The notes under the pieces are model-generated. The model had not been told where the DNA came from and did no database searches. It saw nothing but the letters and a program-made list of their open reading frames with translations. This document shows positions 43,711 to 52,204 of a stretch of 64,000 nt of DNA, in pieces. The DNA is from Pirellulales bacterium (GTDB lineage Bacteria; Planctomycetota; Planctomycetia; Pirellulales; JAEUIK01). The stretch spans positions 62,001 to 126,000 of the forward strand of contig JAIBBZ010000010.1 of NCBI GenBank assembly GCA_019694435.1. The letters are read 5' to 3'. Made by a program: the position numbers and the translations under genes. Position 1 is the stretch's first letter. Every line of letters begins with the position of its first letter.

Positions 43711-44736
43711 CTAGAACAGGGTCCGCTGTTCAGAATCGCCCGAGTTGGGGGCAGCCACGCCCAGGTGCTCATAGGCCGCGTCGGTGAGCTTGCGACCCCG
43801 CGGGCTGCGAATCAACAGCCCCTGGCGCAAGAGAAACGGCTCGACGTCGTCGATCAGCGTATCGGGCGGCGTGTTCATCGTATAGGCGACCGACTCGACG
43901 CCGACCGGCCCACCCTGAAACACACGCACGATCGTCTCCAGATAGCGGCGATCCTGCACGTCAAGCCCCAACGTGTCGATGCCTTGCATGTCGAGGGCCG
44001 CTTCGGCGACGGCCACGGTGATCCGACCGTCGGCCTTGCTCGTGGCATAGTCGCGAACCCAGCGCAGGCGGTTGTTGGCCACTCGGGGCGTGCCGCGACT
44101 GCGACGCGCGACGATGGCGGCGGAAGTGTCGTCGATGGCCACGCGCAGCTTGGCCGCGCTGCGCCGCACAATGTCGGCCAATTCGACGACCGAGTAGAAA
44201 TCCAAGTGCTCGCGCATCTGGAACCGGTCGCGCAGCGGCGCCGACAACAGGCCCGGCCGTGTCGTCGCGCCGATCAGCGTGAACCGCTTGAGCGGCATGT
44301 TGATCGTCCGGGCATTGACGCCCTCGCCCAGGGCGATGTCGATGCGGAAGTCTTCCATCGCCGGATAGAGAAACTCCTCGACGGCCTTGGGCAGGCGGTG
44401 AATCTCGTCGATGAACAACACGGCCCCCTCCTCGATGTTAGTCAAGTAGGGGAGCAAATCCTTGGGGGCGTCGAGCGCGGCGCCGCTGGCGATTTGCAGC
44501 GGCACCCCCAGGTCGCGCGGAATGACCGTGGCAAAGGTCGTCTTGCCCAGTCCCGGCGGGCCGTCGAACAAGATATGCCCTAAGGGCTCGCCTCGTTTGC
44601 GGGCCGCATCGACGGCGATCGCCAGCCGGGCCATTACCTCGCGCTGGCCCACCATGTCGATCATCCGCTGCGGGCGCAGGTCGCGATCGTCGTCCTGGGG
44701 GTCGTCGGCCGGGCGGAGGATCGCTTCGCGGGTCAT
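43711..44736 (-). CDS. ruvB: Holliday junction branch migration ATPase RuvB
   Basis: 341 aa from ATG 44736. The start is placed where the family begins; the frame is open a further 280 codons upstream but reads as low-complexity basic sequence antisense to the acylase gene. Motifs: G-Q-R-E-V-M-A-R-L near the N-terminus, Walker A G-P-P-G-L-G-K-T-T, Walker B L-F-I-D-E-I-H-R-L, sensor 1 I-G-A-T-T-R-P-G and the arginine finger region L-R-D-R-F. The C-terminal winged helix contains R-T-P-R-V-A-N-N-R-type residues. It drives branch migration with RuvA; ruvA and ruvC are not in this window. Confidence 0.96.
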   Translation of the reverse strand: MTREAILRPADDPQDDDRDLRPQRMIDMVGQREVMARLAIAVDAARKRGEPLGHILFDGPPGLGKTTFATVIPRDLGVPLQIASGAALDAPKDLLPYLTNIEEGAVLFIDEIHRLPKAVEEFLYPAMEDFRIDIALGEGVNARTINMPLKRFTLIGATTRPGLLSAPLRDRFQMREHLDFYSVVELADIVRRSAAKLRVAIDDTSAAIVARRSRGTPRVANNRLRWVRDYATSKADGRITVAVAEAALDMQGIDTLGLDVQDRRYLETIVRVFQGGPVGVESVAYTMNTPPDTLIDDVEPFLLRQGLLIRSPRGRKLTDAAYEHLGVAAPNSGDSEQRTLF

Positions 44737-44993
44737 GGCAGGAAACAAGAATCGTGAAATCGTCGCGCGCCGCAGTCGACGGCCCCGTCGCTCGCCGCGG
44801 CACGCTGAACACTTGTCAACGTCCCTGCGAATATAGCCGATTTCGCTGTCGAGGCAGAAGAGGGAACGGCGCAGGCCCTTTGCGCTGCGCCCCCTGCGAC
44901 GCGGACCACCTGTTAGACTTTCCGGCGCGTGCGGCTGCGACGATCGGCGGAGACCGGGCCGCAACGCTTGATCCAGGCACAGGTAACCACTCG

Positions 44994-47159
44994 ATGTTTT
45001 CCAACACACTGCGTTCGAGTTGGTCGGGGTCGTTGGTCTGCTGGCTGTTCCTCTACGTGGCGGCTTGTGGCGCCGAGCAAGCGGATTACAACCCGCCACC
45101 CGCGGGGAAGGTGCGGATCGTCCGCGATACGTACGGGGTGCCGCACGTGATCGCTGCCGGCAATCGCGAGCTGCTCTTTGGCGTGGGCTACGCGCAGGCC
45201 GAGGACCAGTTGGAGAACCTCGCCACGAACTTCCTCCGCGGCCAAGGCCGCGCCGCCGAACGCGAAGGGGCTGCTCAGCTCGAAATCGACCATCTCGTGC
45301 GGTTGTTCGAACTGCCGGCGCGTGCCCGCGCGGGCGTTTCGCAGCTCGATGCCGACGCGCGTCGCGACCTGGAATCCTTTTGCGACGGCGTGAATGCCTA
45401 TCTGGCCGAACATCGCGCGCAAACTCCGTCGTGGGTCTCGCCGGTCGAACCAGCGCACGTGCTGGCGTTTGCCCAATACATCGATCTGCTGTTCTGCCTG
45501 CGCGATTGCCGAGGCGATCTCGAAAGGGCAGGAGTCCGGCTCGCGGCTTTGGAAGCGCTGCCGCGCGATTCCGACGAACTGTGGGGATCAAATCAGTTTG
45601 CCCTCGCGCCGCGGCGGTCGGCCACGGGCCAGGCGCTGCTGTCGATGGATCCCCATTTGCCCCTGAGCGGTTTCTTTCGCTGGTACGAGATGCACACGGT
45701 GGGGCCCGAGACGAACGTCATGGGGGCCTGCTTCTTCGGGTCGCCCTATGTCAGCATGGGCCGCACCGATCACAGCGGCTGGTGCATGACCGTCAACGGG
45801 CCCGACCTGGGCGACGTGTTCGTCTTCGAAGTGCGGCCCGACGACCCGACCCAATACAAGGACGTCGACGGCTGGCAAGCGTTCCGCACGGCGACCGAGG
45901 AATATGCGATCGCATCGGCAACCGGCGGCGACGGCGCGTCAAACAAGCGGGCACGCGCGTGCAAATGGACCTCGGTCGGGCCCGTCGTTGCCGAGGCCGC
46001 GGGCAAGGCCTACGTGTTTGCCCTACCGCTGCCGGAAATCGGCGGCCGAGTGGAACAACTGGCCCACATGGCGCAAGCGGCCAACGTCGGCGAGTTCCGC
46101 GACGCGCTGCGTCCCTTGGGACTATCGATGTTCAACATCGTTTACGCCGACACGGCCGGCGACATCTACTACGTCAGCAACGGGCGCGTGGCCGAGCGCG
46201 ACACGCGCATCGATGCCCGCGACCTGCGTCCGGGCGACGCAGCGTGGGCCCGATGGCAGGGGTTTCACCCGCTCGAAGAGCTGCCCCAGACGCTCAATCC
46301 GCCGGCCGGGTTTCTGCTCAACGCCAACAGCGGCCCCCAGAACGTCACGCCGGAAGGCGCACCGGACCTGAGCACTTTTCCGCCATACATGAATCGTCAA
46401 TTGGCGAACAGCCGCTCGCGGCGACTGAACGAGCTGCTGTCCAACGACACGTTGGTCGATTGGGATGAACTGGCGGCGTATGCAACCGATACGCAGATCG
46501 AAGCGGCCGGGCGATATGTCCCGCCGCTCGTGGCCGCGCTGTTGCGCCAGGCCGATCACGATGCGGAGCGGCGCGCGGCCTTGACCGAGGTGGCCACGGT
46601 GCTCGACCGCTGGGATCGACGGACTGATCTGACCTCGCGCGGGGCGGCGCTGTTCTGGCACCTGGCCACCGACAAGACCGTCGCCGCGCTGCTTGGCAAA
46701 GAACCGCCCAGCGATGACGCCCCGCTCGCGGCGGCCGTGCTGGCCGTTACCGATCGGTTGCGCGGCGCATCGCAGCCGCTGGATCTACCGTGGCAGGATT
46801 TCTGCCGCATCCGCCGCGGCGACGTTGAAATGGGCATGATCGGCTGCGGGATCCCGCGCGGGGCAGGCGCCACGGCTCTGATCGGCGCCGCCCTGCGACC
46901 GAGTTCGGGCAGTGTCCGCGACGGCCGGCTCTGGTGCGATACGGGTTCCAGCTATGGCATGCTGATCGACTTTTCGGGCCGCACCCGGGCCGTCAGTTGC
47001 CTGCCGTTTGGCATCACCGACCACCCGGAATCGAAGCATTTCGCCGATCAATTGCCGCTCTATGCGGCCGGACGGTTCAAACCCGCCTGGTTCTGGCCCG
47101 ACGAGCTTGCGGCAAACACGGAAAGCGAGCGGACCTTATCGGTCCCCGAGGCGAATTAG
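44994..47159 (+). CDS. Penicillin acylase-like N-terminal nucleophile hydrolase
   Basis: 721 aa. The N-terminus carries a lipobox-like V-A-A-C (C25), so a membrane-anchored form is possible. The pro-enzyme layout fits penicillin G/acyl-homoserine lactone acylases: an alpha subunit (V-R-I-V-R-D-T-Y-G-V-P-H-V, G-V-G-Y-A-Q-A-E-D), then the autoprocessing site W-G-S-N with Ser199 as the new N-terminal nucleophile, followed by S-M-D-P-H-L-P and a beta subunit. Family members cleave amide-linked acyl groups of beta-lactams, acyl-homoserine lactones or aculeacin. The substrate cannot be told from sequence. Confidence 0.88.
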   Translation: MFSNTLRSSWSGSLVCWLFLYVAACGAEQADYNPPPAGKVRIVRDTYGVPHVIAAGNRELLFGVGYAQAEDQLENLATNFLRGQGRAAEREGAAQLEIDHLVRLFELPARARAGVSQLDADARRDLESFCDGVNAYLAEHRAQTPSWVSPVEPAHVLAFAQYIDLLFCLRDCRGDLERAGVRLAALEALPRDSDELWGSNQFALAPRRSATGQALLSMDPHLPLSGFFRWYEMHTVGPETNVMGACFFGSPYVSMGRTDHSGWCMTVNGPDLGDVFVFEVRPDDPTQYKDVDGWQAFRTATEEYAIASATGGDGASNKRARACKWTSVGPVVAEAAGKAYVFALPLPEIGGRVEQLAHMAQAANVGEFRDALRPLGLSMFNIVYADTAGDIYYVSNGRVAERDTRIDARDLRPGDAAWARWQGFHPLEELPQTLNPPAGFLLNANSGPQNVTPEGAPDLSTFPPYMNRQLANSRSRRLNELLSNDTLVDWDELAAYATDTQIEAAGRYVPPLVAALLRQADHDAERRAALTEVATVLDRWDRRTDLTSRGAALFWHLATDKTVAALLGKEPPSDDAPLAAAVLAVTDRLRGASQPLDLPWQDFCRIRRGDVEMGMIGCGIPRGAGATALIGAALRPSSGSVRDGRLWCDTGSSYGMLIDFSGRTRAVSCLPFGITDHPESKHFADQLPLYAAGRFKPAWFWPDELAANTESERTLSVPEAN

Positions 47160-47164
47160 GGGCC

Positions 47165-48043
47165 TCACTCCTCGGCAGGCTCGATGTGGATCAAGACCTG
47201 TTCCACGCTGGGGTGCTGGGCGCGAATGTGCGCCTTGACCTTACCGGCCAAGGCATGCGCGGTCCGCACGTCCATGTCCGGCGGCACGTGCAGGTGCAGA
47301 TCGATGTGGTAACCGCGGCCGCTCTTGCGGGCATGGACTTTCTCGATCAGTCGCACGTCCGGCAACTGCGCGGCGCTGCGGCGGACGTCGGCCGCCAATT
47401 CGTGCGACACCGCGTCGAGCAGCTCACCCAGCGCCGGACGGATCAAGCGCACGCCGGTCAGCACGATGATGCCGCTGGCGAGGATCGCGGCCGCCTCGTC
47501 CGCCAGGACGAGCCGCTCGTAGCCGAACCAGCCGGGGCCCCAGACCGCCAGGGTCACGCCCACCAACGCGGCTGCCGAGGTGATCGCGTCGCTGCGATGA
47601 TGCCAGGCGTCGGCCCGGGCCGCGTCGGACGCAAACTCCTCGGCACCTTGCAGCACGAGCCGGAAGAGCCCCTCTTTGACGACCAGCACCACCAGCAGCA
47701 CCAGCAGCGTCCACGCGGCGGGGGCCTGATGCGGCGTCATCATCTCGCCGAACGCCTTGACGACGATCAGCGTCGCCGCGAGCAGCAATAACCCGCCGAC
47801 GACCAGCGCCGCCACGGCCTCGGCCCTGCCGTAGCCGTAAGGATGATCGCGATCGGGCGGTCGATCGGCCACGCGCAAACCCTGCCAGACGACGATCGAG
47901 CCCACGGAATCGGCCAGCGACTCGACTGCGTCGGCCACGAGTGCCGTGGAATGGCCCACCACGCCGGCCACAAGTTTCGCCCCGGCCAGACCCAGGCTGG
48001 CGACGAGCCCGAGGATTGCGTTGCGTTGGAGTGGCGATGCCAT
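47165..48043 (-). CDS. Cation diffusion facilitator transporter
   Basis: 292 aa from ATG 48043. Six transmembrane helices are visible. Metal-binding pairs occur in helix 2 (A-D-A-V-E-S-L-A-D) and helix 5 (H-H-R-S-D-A), matching the DxxxD and HxxxD sites of CDF exporters. The cytoplasmic C-terminal domain contains V-H-A-R-K-S-G-x-x-Y-H-I-D-L-H-L-H-V. It probably exports zinc, iron or manganese by proton exchange. Only 5 bases separate its stop from that of the convergent acylase gene. Confidence 0.93.
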   Translation of the reverse strand: MASPLQRNAILGLVASLGLAGAKLVAGVVGHSTALVADAVESLADSVGSIVVWQGLRVADRPPDRDHPYGYGRAEAVAALVVGGLLLLAATLIVVKAFGEMMTPHQAPAAWTLLVLLVVLVVKEGLFRLVLQGAEEFASDAARADAWHHRSDAITSAAALVGVTLAVWGPGWFGYERLVLADEAAAILASGIIVLTGVRLIRPALGELLDAVSHELAADVRRSAAQLPDVRLIEKVHARKSGRGYHIDLHLHVPPDMDVRTAHALAGKVKAHIRAQHPSVEQVLIHIEPAEE

Positions 48044-48101
48044 GTTGCACGCGGCCAGACTTCGGACGAATACCCGGACGACCAGCGTAGGGCGGCCGCG
48101 G

Positions 48102-49565
48102 CTAGCCGTGCAACCTGGCAAGAAAGTTCTCCGCCGTGCGGTGATGCTCGACAAGGCGGCTGCCCAGGCGCTCGCACTGCGCCACCATGACCGCCATCCG
48201 CGGATTGCCGGCAAAGAACTCGCGGTGCCGATCGATGAAGCGCCAGTAGAGCGCGTCCCAGACCGCGCACCAGGGCCCGCGCTGGAAATTGCTCATCTTC
48301 AGCACGTAGCTCGAGCCGCTGATGTACGGCTTGGTCGTGATCAGCCCGCCGTCGGCGAATTGGCTCATGCCGTAGACGTTGGGCACCATCACCCAATCGT
48401 AGGCGTCGATGAACAGCTCCATGAACCACTGATAAACCGCGTCGGGGTCGATCTCGCAGAGCAACATGAAATTGCCCAGCACCATCAATCGCTCGATGTG
48501 ATGACAATAGGCATGCTGGAGCACGCGATGGATCACCGTGTCGACGGGGTCGATGCCGGTGGTGCCGTCGTACATGGCCCGGGGCATCGGGCGGCGATGC
48601 CCCCAGAAATTCAACGTCCGTTGCCGCCGGCCCCAGCGGTGATAGACGCCGCGGACGTATTCCCGCCAGCCGATCACCTGGCGCACGAAACCTTCGAGCG
48701 AGTTGAGCGGTACGCGATCAGCTCGTTCCAGAGCTTGCTCGATCACCTCGGCGGGGGAGAGCAGGCCGCAATTCAAGGCGGGTGTAAGCACCGAGTGGAA
48801 CAGGTAGCTTTCGCTGGCCGCAATCGCGTCTTCGTAGTCGCCGAACAGCGGCAATCGCTCGTCGAGAAACTGGCCGAGCCAGGCCTGAGCCTGTTCGGGC
48901 GTCGCCGGGTAACGCAGTTCGCAGCCGGAGCCCCGGGCACGCGGAAACCGTTCAGCGACATACCGCCCGGCCGCGGCGGCGTGCGCATCGGGTGTCGGCC
49001 GGTCAAGCCAAGGTATTGCCATGCGGCGCGGCAGTTTGCGGCGGTTGGCCGTGTCGAAGCTCCACTTGCCGCCGTGGGGCCGGCCCTGCGGCGTGAGCAG
49101 AATACCTAGCCGCTGTCGCTGCCACTGGTAGAAATCGGCAAACAGCAGCCGCGGGCGACCGTCGCAAAAATCGTTGAAATCCCGGAGCGGCGTGAGGAAA
49201 TGCGGGTCTTCCAGCAAGGTCACCGGCAACTCGGCCGCGTAGAGCCCTCGCGACAACCGGGTCAGCAGCCAATCGTCGCAAGGATCGACCAGGCGCGCCT
49301 GCGTGGCGCCGAGTTGCCGCAACAGCGGCGCGATGCTGGCCGTGTCGCAGAGTTGGTGCGCCTCGGCGACGTGCACGGCGATGCCGCGGCGGCGCACGCG
49401 CGCCGCGAACTGCTGCATCGCCGAGCGGTGCAGGGCCAGCTTCAGCGCGTGAAACCGGTATTGGCTAAACAGCAGCGGCTCTTCGACCAGCACACACGCC
49501 GCCGCGCCGTCCAGCGCCGGATGCTCGGCGAACAATTGATGCGGATAGACGAGCGCGATCTGCAT
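48102..49565 (-). CDS. Cryptochrome/(6-4) photolyase of the FeS-BCP type lacking the FeS cysteines
   Basis: 487 aa from ATG 49565 (GTG 49583 is an alternative). An N-terminal alpha/beta domain (about 1-130) is followed by the helical FAD-binding domain. Diagnostic FeS-BCP segments are H-A-Y-C-H-H-I-E-R-L-M-V, N-V-Y-G-M-S-Q-F-A-D-G-G and T-K-P-Y-I-S-G-S-S-Y. The loop that normally supplies three cluster ligands is shortened to M-S-N-F-Q-R-G-P-W-C-A-V-W, leaving one cysteine there. So the 4Fe-4S cluster is probably absent although the first ligand (in Y-C-H-H) remains. It is a likely DNA repair photolyase or light sensor. Confidence 0.85.
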   Translation of the reverse strand: MQIALVYPHQLFAEHPALDGAAACVLVEEPLLFSQYRFHALKLALHRSAMQQFAARVRRRGIAVHVAEAHQLCDTASIAPLLRQLGATQARLVDPCDDWLLTRLSRGLYAAELPVTLLEDPHFLTPLRDFNDFCDGRPRLLFADFYQWQRQRLGILLTPQGRPHGGKWSFDTANRRKLPRRMAIPWLDRPTPDAHAAAAGRYVAERFPRARGSGCELRYPATPEQAQAWLGQFLDERLPLFGDYEDAIAASESYLFHSVLTPALNCGLLSPAEVIEQALERADRVPLNSLEGFVRQVIGWREYVRGVYHRWGRRQRTLNFWGHRRPMPRAMYDGTTGIDPVDTVIHRVLQHAYCHHIERLMVLGNFMLLCEIDPDAVYQWFMELFIDAYDWVMVPNVYGMSQFADGGLITTKPYISGSSYVLKMSNFQRGPWCAVWDALYWRFIDRHREFFAGNPRMAVMVAQCERLGSRLVEHHRTAENFLARLHG

Positions 49566-49664
49566 GGGCCCAAGGCTCGGCACGACCCCGAATTCGCGCC
49601 GGACACAGCCGTCCGGCGGGAGATTCTAGTCGCCCCGCTGCCGCTGGCACCTGGGCACATTCGC

Positions 49665-51239
49665 CTACGTCGCCGAGGCCGTGGCCGTCGACTTTTCGCT
49701 CGCGAGCTTGGTTTGCGTGTGATCGCGGTTCCATTGCTGGCTCGCGTCGCGCAACTCGCGCTTGAGAATCTTGCCCGTGGGGCCCTTAGGCAGCTCGGGC
49801 AAGAATTCGTATTCTTGCGGCAGTTTGTACTTGGCTAGCCGTGCGCGGAGATGCGCATCGACGCCGGCAGGCGACAGCGACATGCCGGGCTTACAGGCGA
49901 TGATCGCCTTGACCAGTTCGCCCTTGGCCTCGTCGAACACGCCGATCACCGCCGCCTCGGCCACCTCGGGCAGCTCGTAGATGGCTTCTTCGATCTCGCG
50001 CGGGTAGATGTTGAACCCACCCTTGATGATCATGTCTTTTTTGCGATCGACGATGTAGTAGAAGCCGTCGGCGTCGCGATAGCCCATGTCGCCGGTGTGG
50101 AACCAGCCATTGCGCATGGCCTCGGCCGTTTCGGCCGGCTTGTTCAGGTAGCCCTTCATAATGTTGGGGGCGCGGATCACCAACTCGCCCACCGTGCCGT
50201 CGGCCACTTCAACGTCCTGCTCGTCGAAGATCCGCATGTCGACGCCCTTGAAGGGGCGACCGATCGATCCGACCTTGCGAGCGTCGGGCAGATTGATGCT
50301 CACGCTGACCGTGGTCTCGGTCATGCCGAAGCCTTCGTAGATCGGCGCCTCGACGGTCTTTTCCCACTGGTTGAGCACTTCGACCGGCATGGCCGCGCCG
50401 CCGGAGATGCAGTAGCGCAGCGCCGGGAACTTGGCCTTGCCGACCTGTGGGTGCTTGAGCAGGTAGAAATACATCGTCGGCACGCCGGCGAACGACGTGA
50501 TGCCGTCCTCGACGAGGCTCTTGAAACAGCCCTCGACCTCGAACCTCGGGTGCAGCACCACGCAGGTGCCGTGGCGCACCGAGGCGTTCAGGATGCCGTT
50601 CAGAGCAAACACGTGGAACAACGGCAGCACGCACAGCCATTTGTCGTTGGTTTCGACCGGCAGCAACGATTCGAGCATGTCGAGGTTGGCCTCGACGTTG
50701 GCCGCCGTAAGCTGGGCGCCCTTGGGCTTGCCGGTGGTGCCCGACGTATAGAGTGTCATGATCGGCAGCGACGGATCGACGTCGGTCGGCTGGAATGACT
50801 CGTCGATGGCAGGCATCAGGTCGTGGTAAGGGCGATGCGAACCGGGATCTTCGCCGACCACGAAGACCAGCGGCGGGTTTTCCATTTCGCTGACGGCGTC
50901 ATGAACCTGCTGCAGGAACATTTCGAACACAATGATCACGCGGATGTTGCTGTCCTGGATCAGGTACTGGATTTCGTTCTTCTGCAGCAGCACGTTCATC
51001 GTGACGACGACCGAGCCATTCATCAGCGTGCCGAAATAGCTCGACACAAACGGCGGGATATTTGGCAGCATCACGCCGACGCTCTCGCCTGCTTGGATGC
51101 CTACGTTGCGCAGTCCCTGGCAGACCTGCTTCGCCTGCGTCGCCACGACGAAAAAGGGGATCTGCATTCCCATGAATTCAAGGAAGATCCGGTCCGGAGT
51201 CCGTTCCGCGTGGCTCAACAGGTACTCATGCAATTTCAT
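49665..51239 (-). CDS. Long-chain acyl-CoA synthetase (AMP-forming)
   Basis: 524 aa. ANL-superfamily motifs are present: the P-loop T-L-Y-T-S-G-T-T-G-K-P-K-G, the Y-E-G-F-G-M-T-E-T adenine-binding motif, W-F-H-T-G-D-M-G-Y and the C-terminal catalytic lysine in G-K-I-L-K-R-E-L. The enzyme activates a carboxylic acid, probably a fatty acid, to the acyl-CoA via an acyl-adenylate. It heads a minus-strand set followed by the photolyase-like and CDF genes, and a strong promoter lies 270 bases upstream. Confidence 0.92.
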   Translation of the reverse strand: MKLHEYLLSHAERTPDRIFLEFMGMQIPFFVVATQAKQVCQGLRNVGIQAGESVGVMLPNIPPFVSSYFGTLMNGSVVVTMNVLLQKNEIQYLIQDSNIRVIIVFEMFLQQVHDAVSEMENPPLVFVVGEDPGSHRPYHDLMPAIDESFQPTDVDPSLPIMTLYTSGTTGKPKGAQLTAANVEANLDMLESLLPVETNDKWLCVLPLFHVFALNGILNASVRHGTCVVLHPRFEVEGCFKSLVEDGITSFAGVPTMYFYLLKHPQVGKAKFPALRYCISGGAAMPVEVLNQWEKTVEAPIYEGFGMTETTVSVSINLPDARKVGSIGRPFKGVDMRIFDEQDVEVADGTVGELVIRAPNIMKGYLNKPAETAEAMRNGWFHTGDMGYRDADGFYYIVDRKKDMIIKGGFNIYPREIEEAIYELPEVAEAAVIGVFDEAKGELVKAIIACKPGMSLSPAGVDAHLRARLAKYKLPQEYEFLPELPKGPTGKILKRELRDASQQWNRDHTQTKLASEKSTATASAT

Positions 51240-51507
51240 GCCGGGACTACTCCCCCCAGACGGGCTTCACGGAGAAAAACACGATTGGATGGATCAAAGG
51301 CTGCTGCTCGGTGCTGCCGGGCGTCGGGACTGCGCTCCTGCCCCGGCTTCTCACGGCCCCGCTTCATACGGTCCCGCCGGGACAAGCTTCGACACCCGGT
51401 TCTGTCACGGGCCGCACAGGGTGGCGCAAGACGCCTGTCATCGCCCCGATCCCCTGGGCGACTTGCCGCTCGATACCGAGCCCTTGGGCACGCATAACCG
51501 AAATTCT

Positions 51508-51536
51508 TTCATAACGAGCCGATTGCGCACTGTCAA
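51508..51536 (-). promoter_or_regulatory. Strong sigma70-type promoter, minus strand
   Basis: A perfect TTGACA (51536-51531), an exact 17-base spacer and TATGAA (51513-51508). This is the closest match to the sigma70 consensus in the window. It reads towards the acyl-CoA synthetase gene. Confidence 0.6.
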
Positions 51537-51602
51537 AAAGAATCGCCCCGGCATAGGCTTACGACGCGCCGGGCGAGTCGCCGATCGCGCACCACGGCAC
51601 GC

Positions 51603-51608
51603 TAGAAT
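51603..51608 (+). promoter_or_regulatory. -10 candidate before the CYTH gene
   Basis: TAGAAT lies 9 bases before the ATG at 51618, without a clear -35. If used, the message would be nearly leaderless. Confidence 0.25.
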
Positions 51609-51617
51609 TAACCTCCC

Positions 51618-52163
51618 ATGCTGGAAGTCGAGCAGAAATTCCCGCTGGCCGATCCGCCCGCGTTCGTCGCTCGGCTGGGCGATCTGGGCGTTTGCCTGGC
51701 CGAGCCCATCGTGCAAGTCGACCAGTACTTTGCGCACCCGGCACGCGATTTTGCCCAAACCGACGAGGCCCTCCGCATCCGGCGTGTCGGAAGCGAAAAC
51801 CGAGTGACCTACAAGGGCCCCAAGCTCGATGCTGCGACCAAGACCCGGCGCGAGATCGAGCTTCCTCTGGCGCCGGGTGACGACGCCGCGGCCGGTTACG
51901 AGGCCCTGCTCGTGGCCCTGGGCTTCCGCCCCGTCCGGGCCGTGCGTAAGGCGCGCCGCAAGGCGGAACTCGTCTGGGAAGGGCGCACTTGCGAGATCGC
52001 CCTCGACGAGGTCGAAGGGCTCGGAACCTTTACCGAACTCGAGTTTCAGGCCGAGCCGGCCCAGCTTGATGCGACCCGGGCGGCGCTGACCAGCCTGGCG
52101 TCACGACTGGGCCTGTCGCAGTCCGAGCGGCGCAGCTACCTGGAATTGCTCCTGACACCCTGA
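51618..52163 (+). CDS. CYTH domain protein (class IV adenylate cyclase/thiamine triphosphatase-like)
   Basis: 181 aa. The N-terminal E-V-E-Q-K-F matches the EXEXK signature of the CYTH triphosphate tunnel fold. Later basic and acidic strands follow the pattern: A-L-R-I-R-R, V-T-Y-K-G-P-K, T-R-R-E-I-E-L, E-I-A-L-D-E-V-E-G-L-G-T-F-T-E-L-E. The CyaB-type layout suggests an enzyme acting on a nucleoside or inorganic triphosphate in the cytoplasm. The exact substrate (ATP, thiamine triphosphate or tripolyphosphate) cannot be decided. Confidence 0.88.
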   Translation: MLEVEQKFPLADPPAFVARLGDLGVCLAEPIVQVDQYFAHPARDFAQTDEALRIRRVGSENRVTYKGPKLDAATKTRREIELPLAPGDDAAAGYEALLVALGFRPVRAVRKARRKAELVWEGRTCEIALDEVEGLGTFTELEFQAEPAQLDATRAALTSLASRLGLSQSERRSYLELLLTP

Positions 52164-52204
52164 CCGCTCGACGGCAGTATAGGTTGGGGGGTGATCCTCC
52201 CCGT

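Larger units (their letters stand above)
51240..51617. other. Divergent intergenic region between acyl-CoA synthetase and CYTH genes
   Basis: Nearly 380 bases without a gene. The right part holds the promoters described separately. The remaining 270 bases would be the leader of the acyl-CoA synthetase mRNA; I see no strong hairpin or known riboswitch in it. Confidence 0.45.

Noticed and set aside
43188..43772. Minus-strand frame of 194 codons in the gene-free region
   Set aside because: Its right end overlaps ruvB in another frame, the product is low-complexity and it crosses the terminator at 43440-43462.
44754..44993. N-terminal extension of the acylase-like gene
   Set aside because: The extra 80 residues are Arg/Cys-rich with no signal features, while ATG 44994 begins a lipoprotein-type signal sequence.
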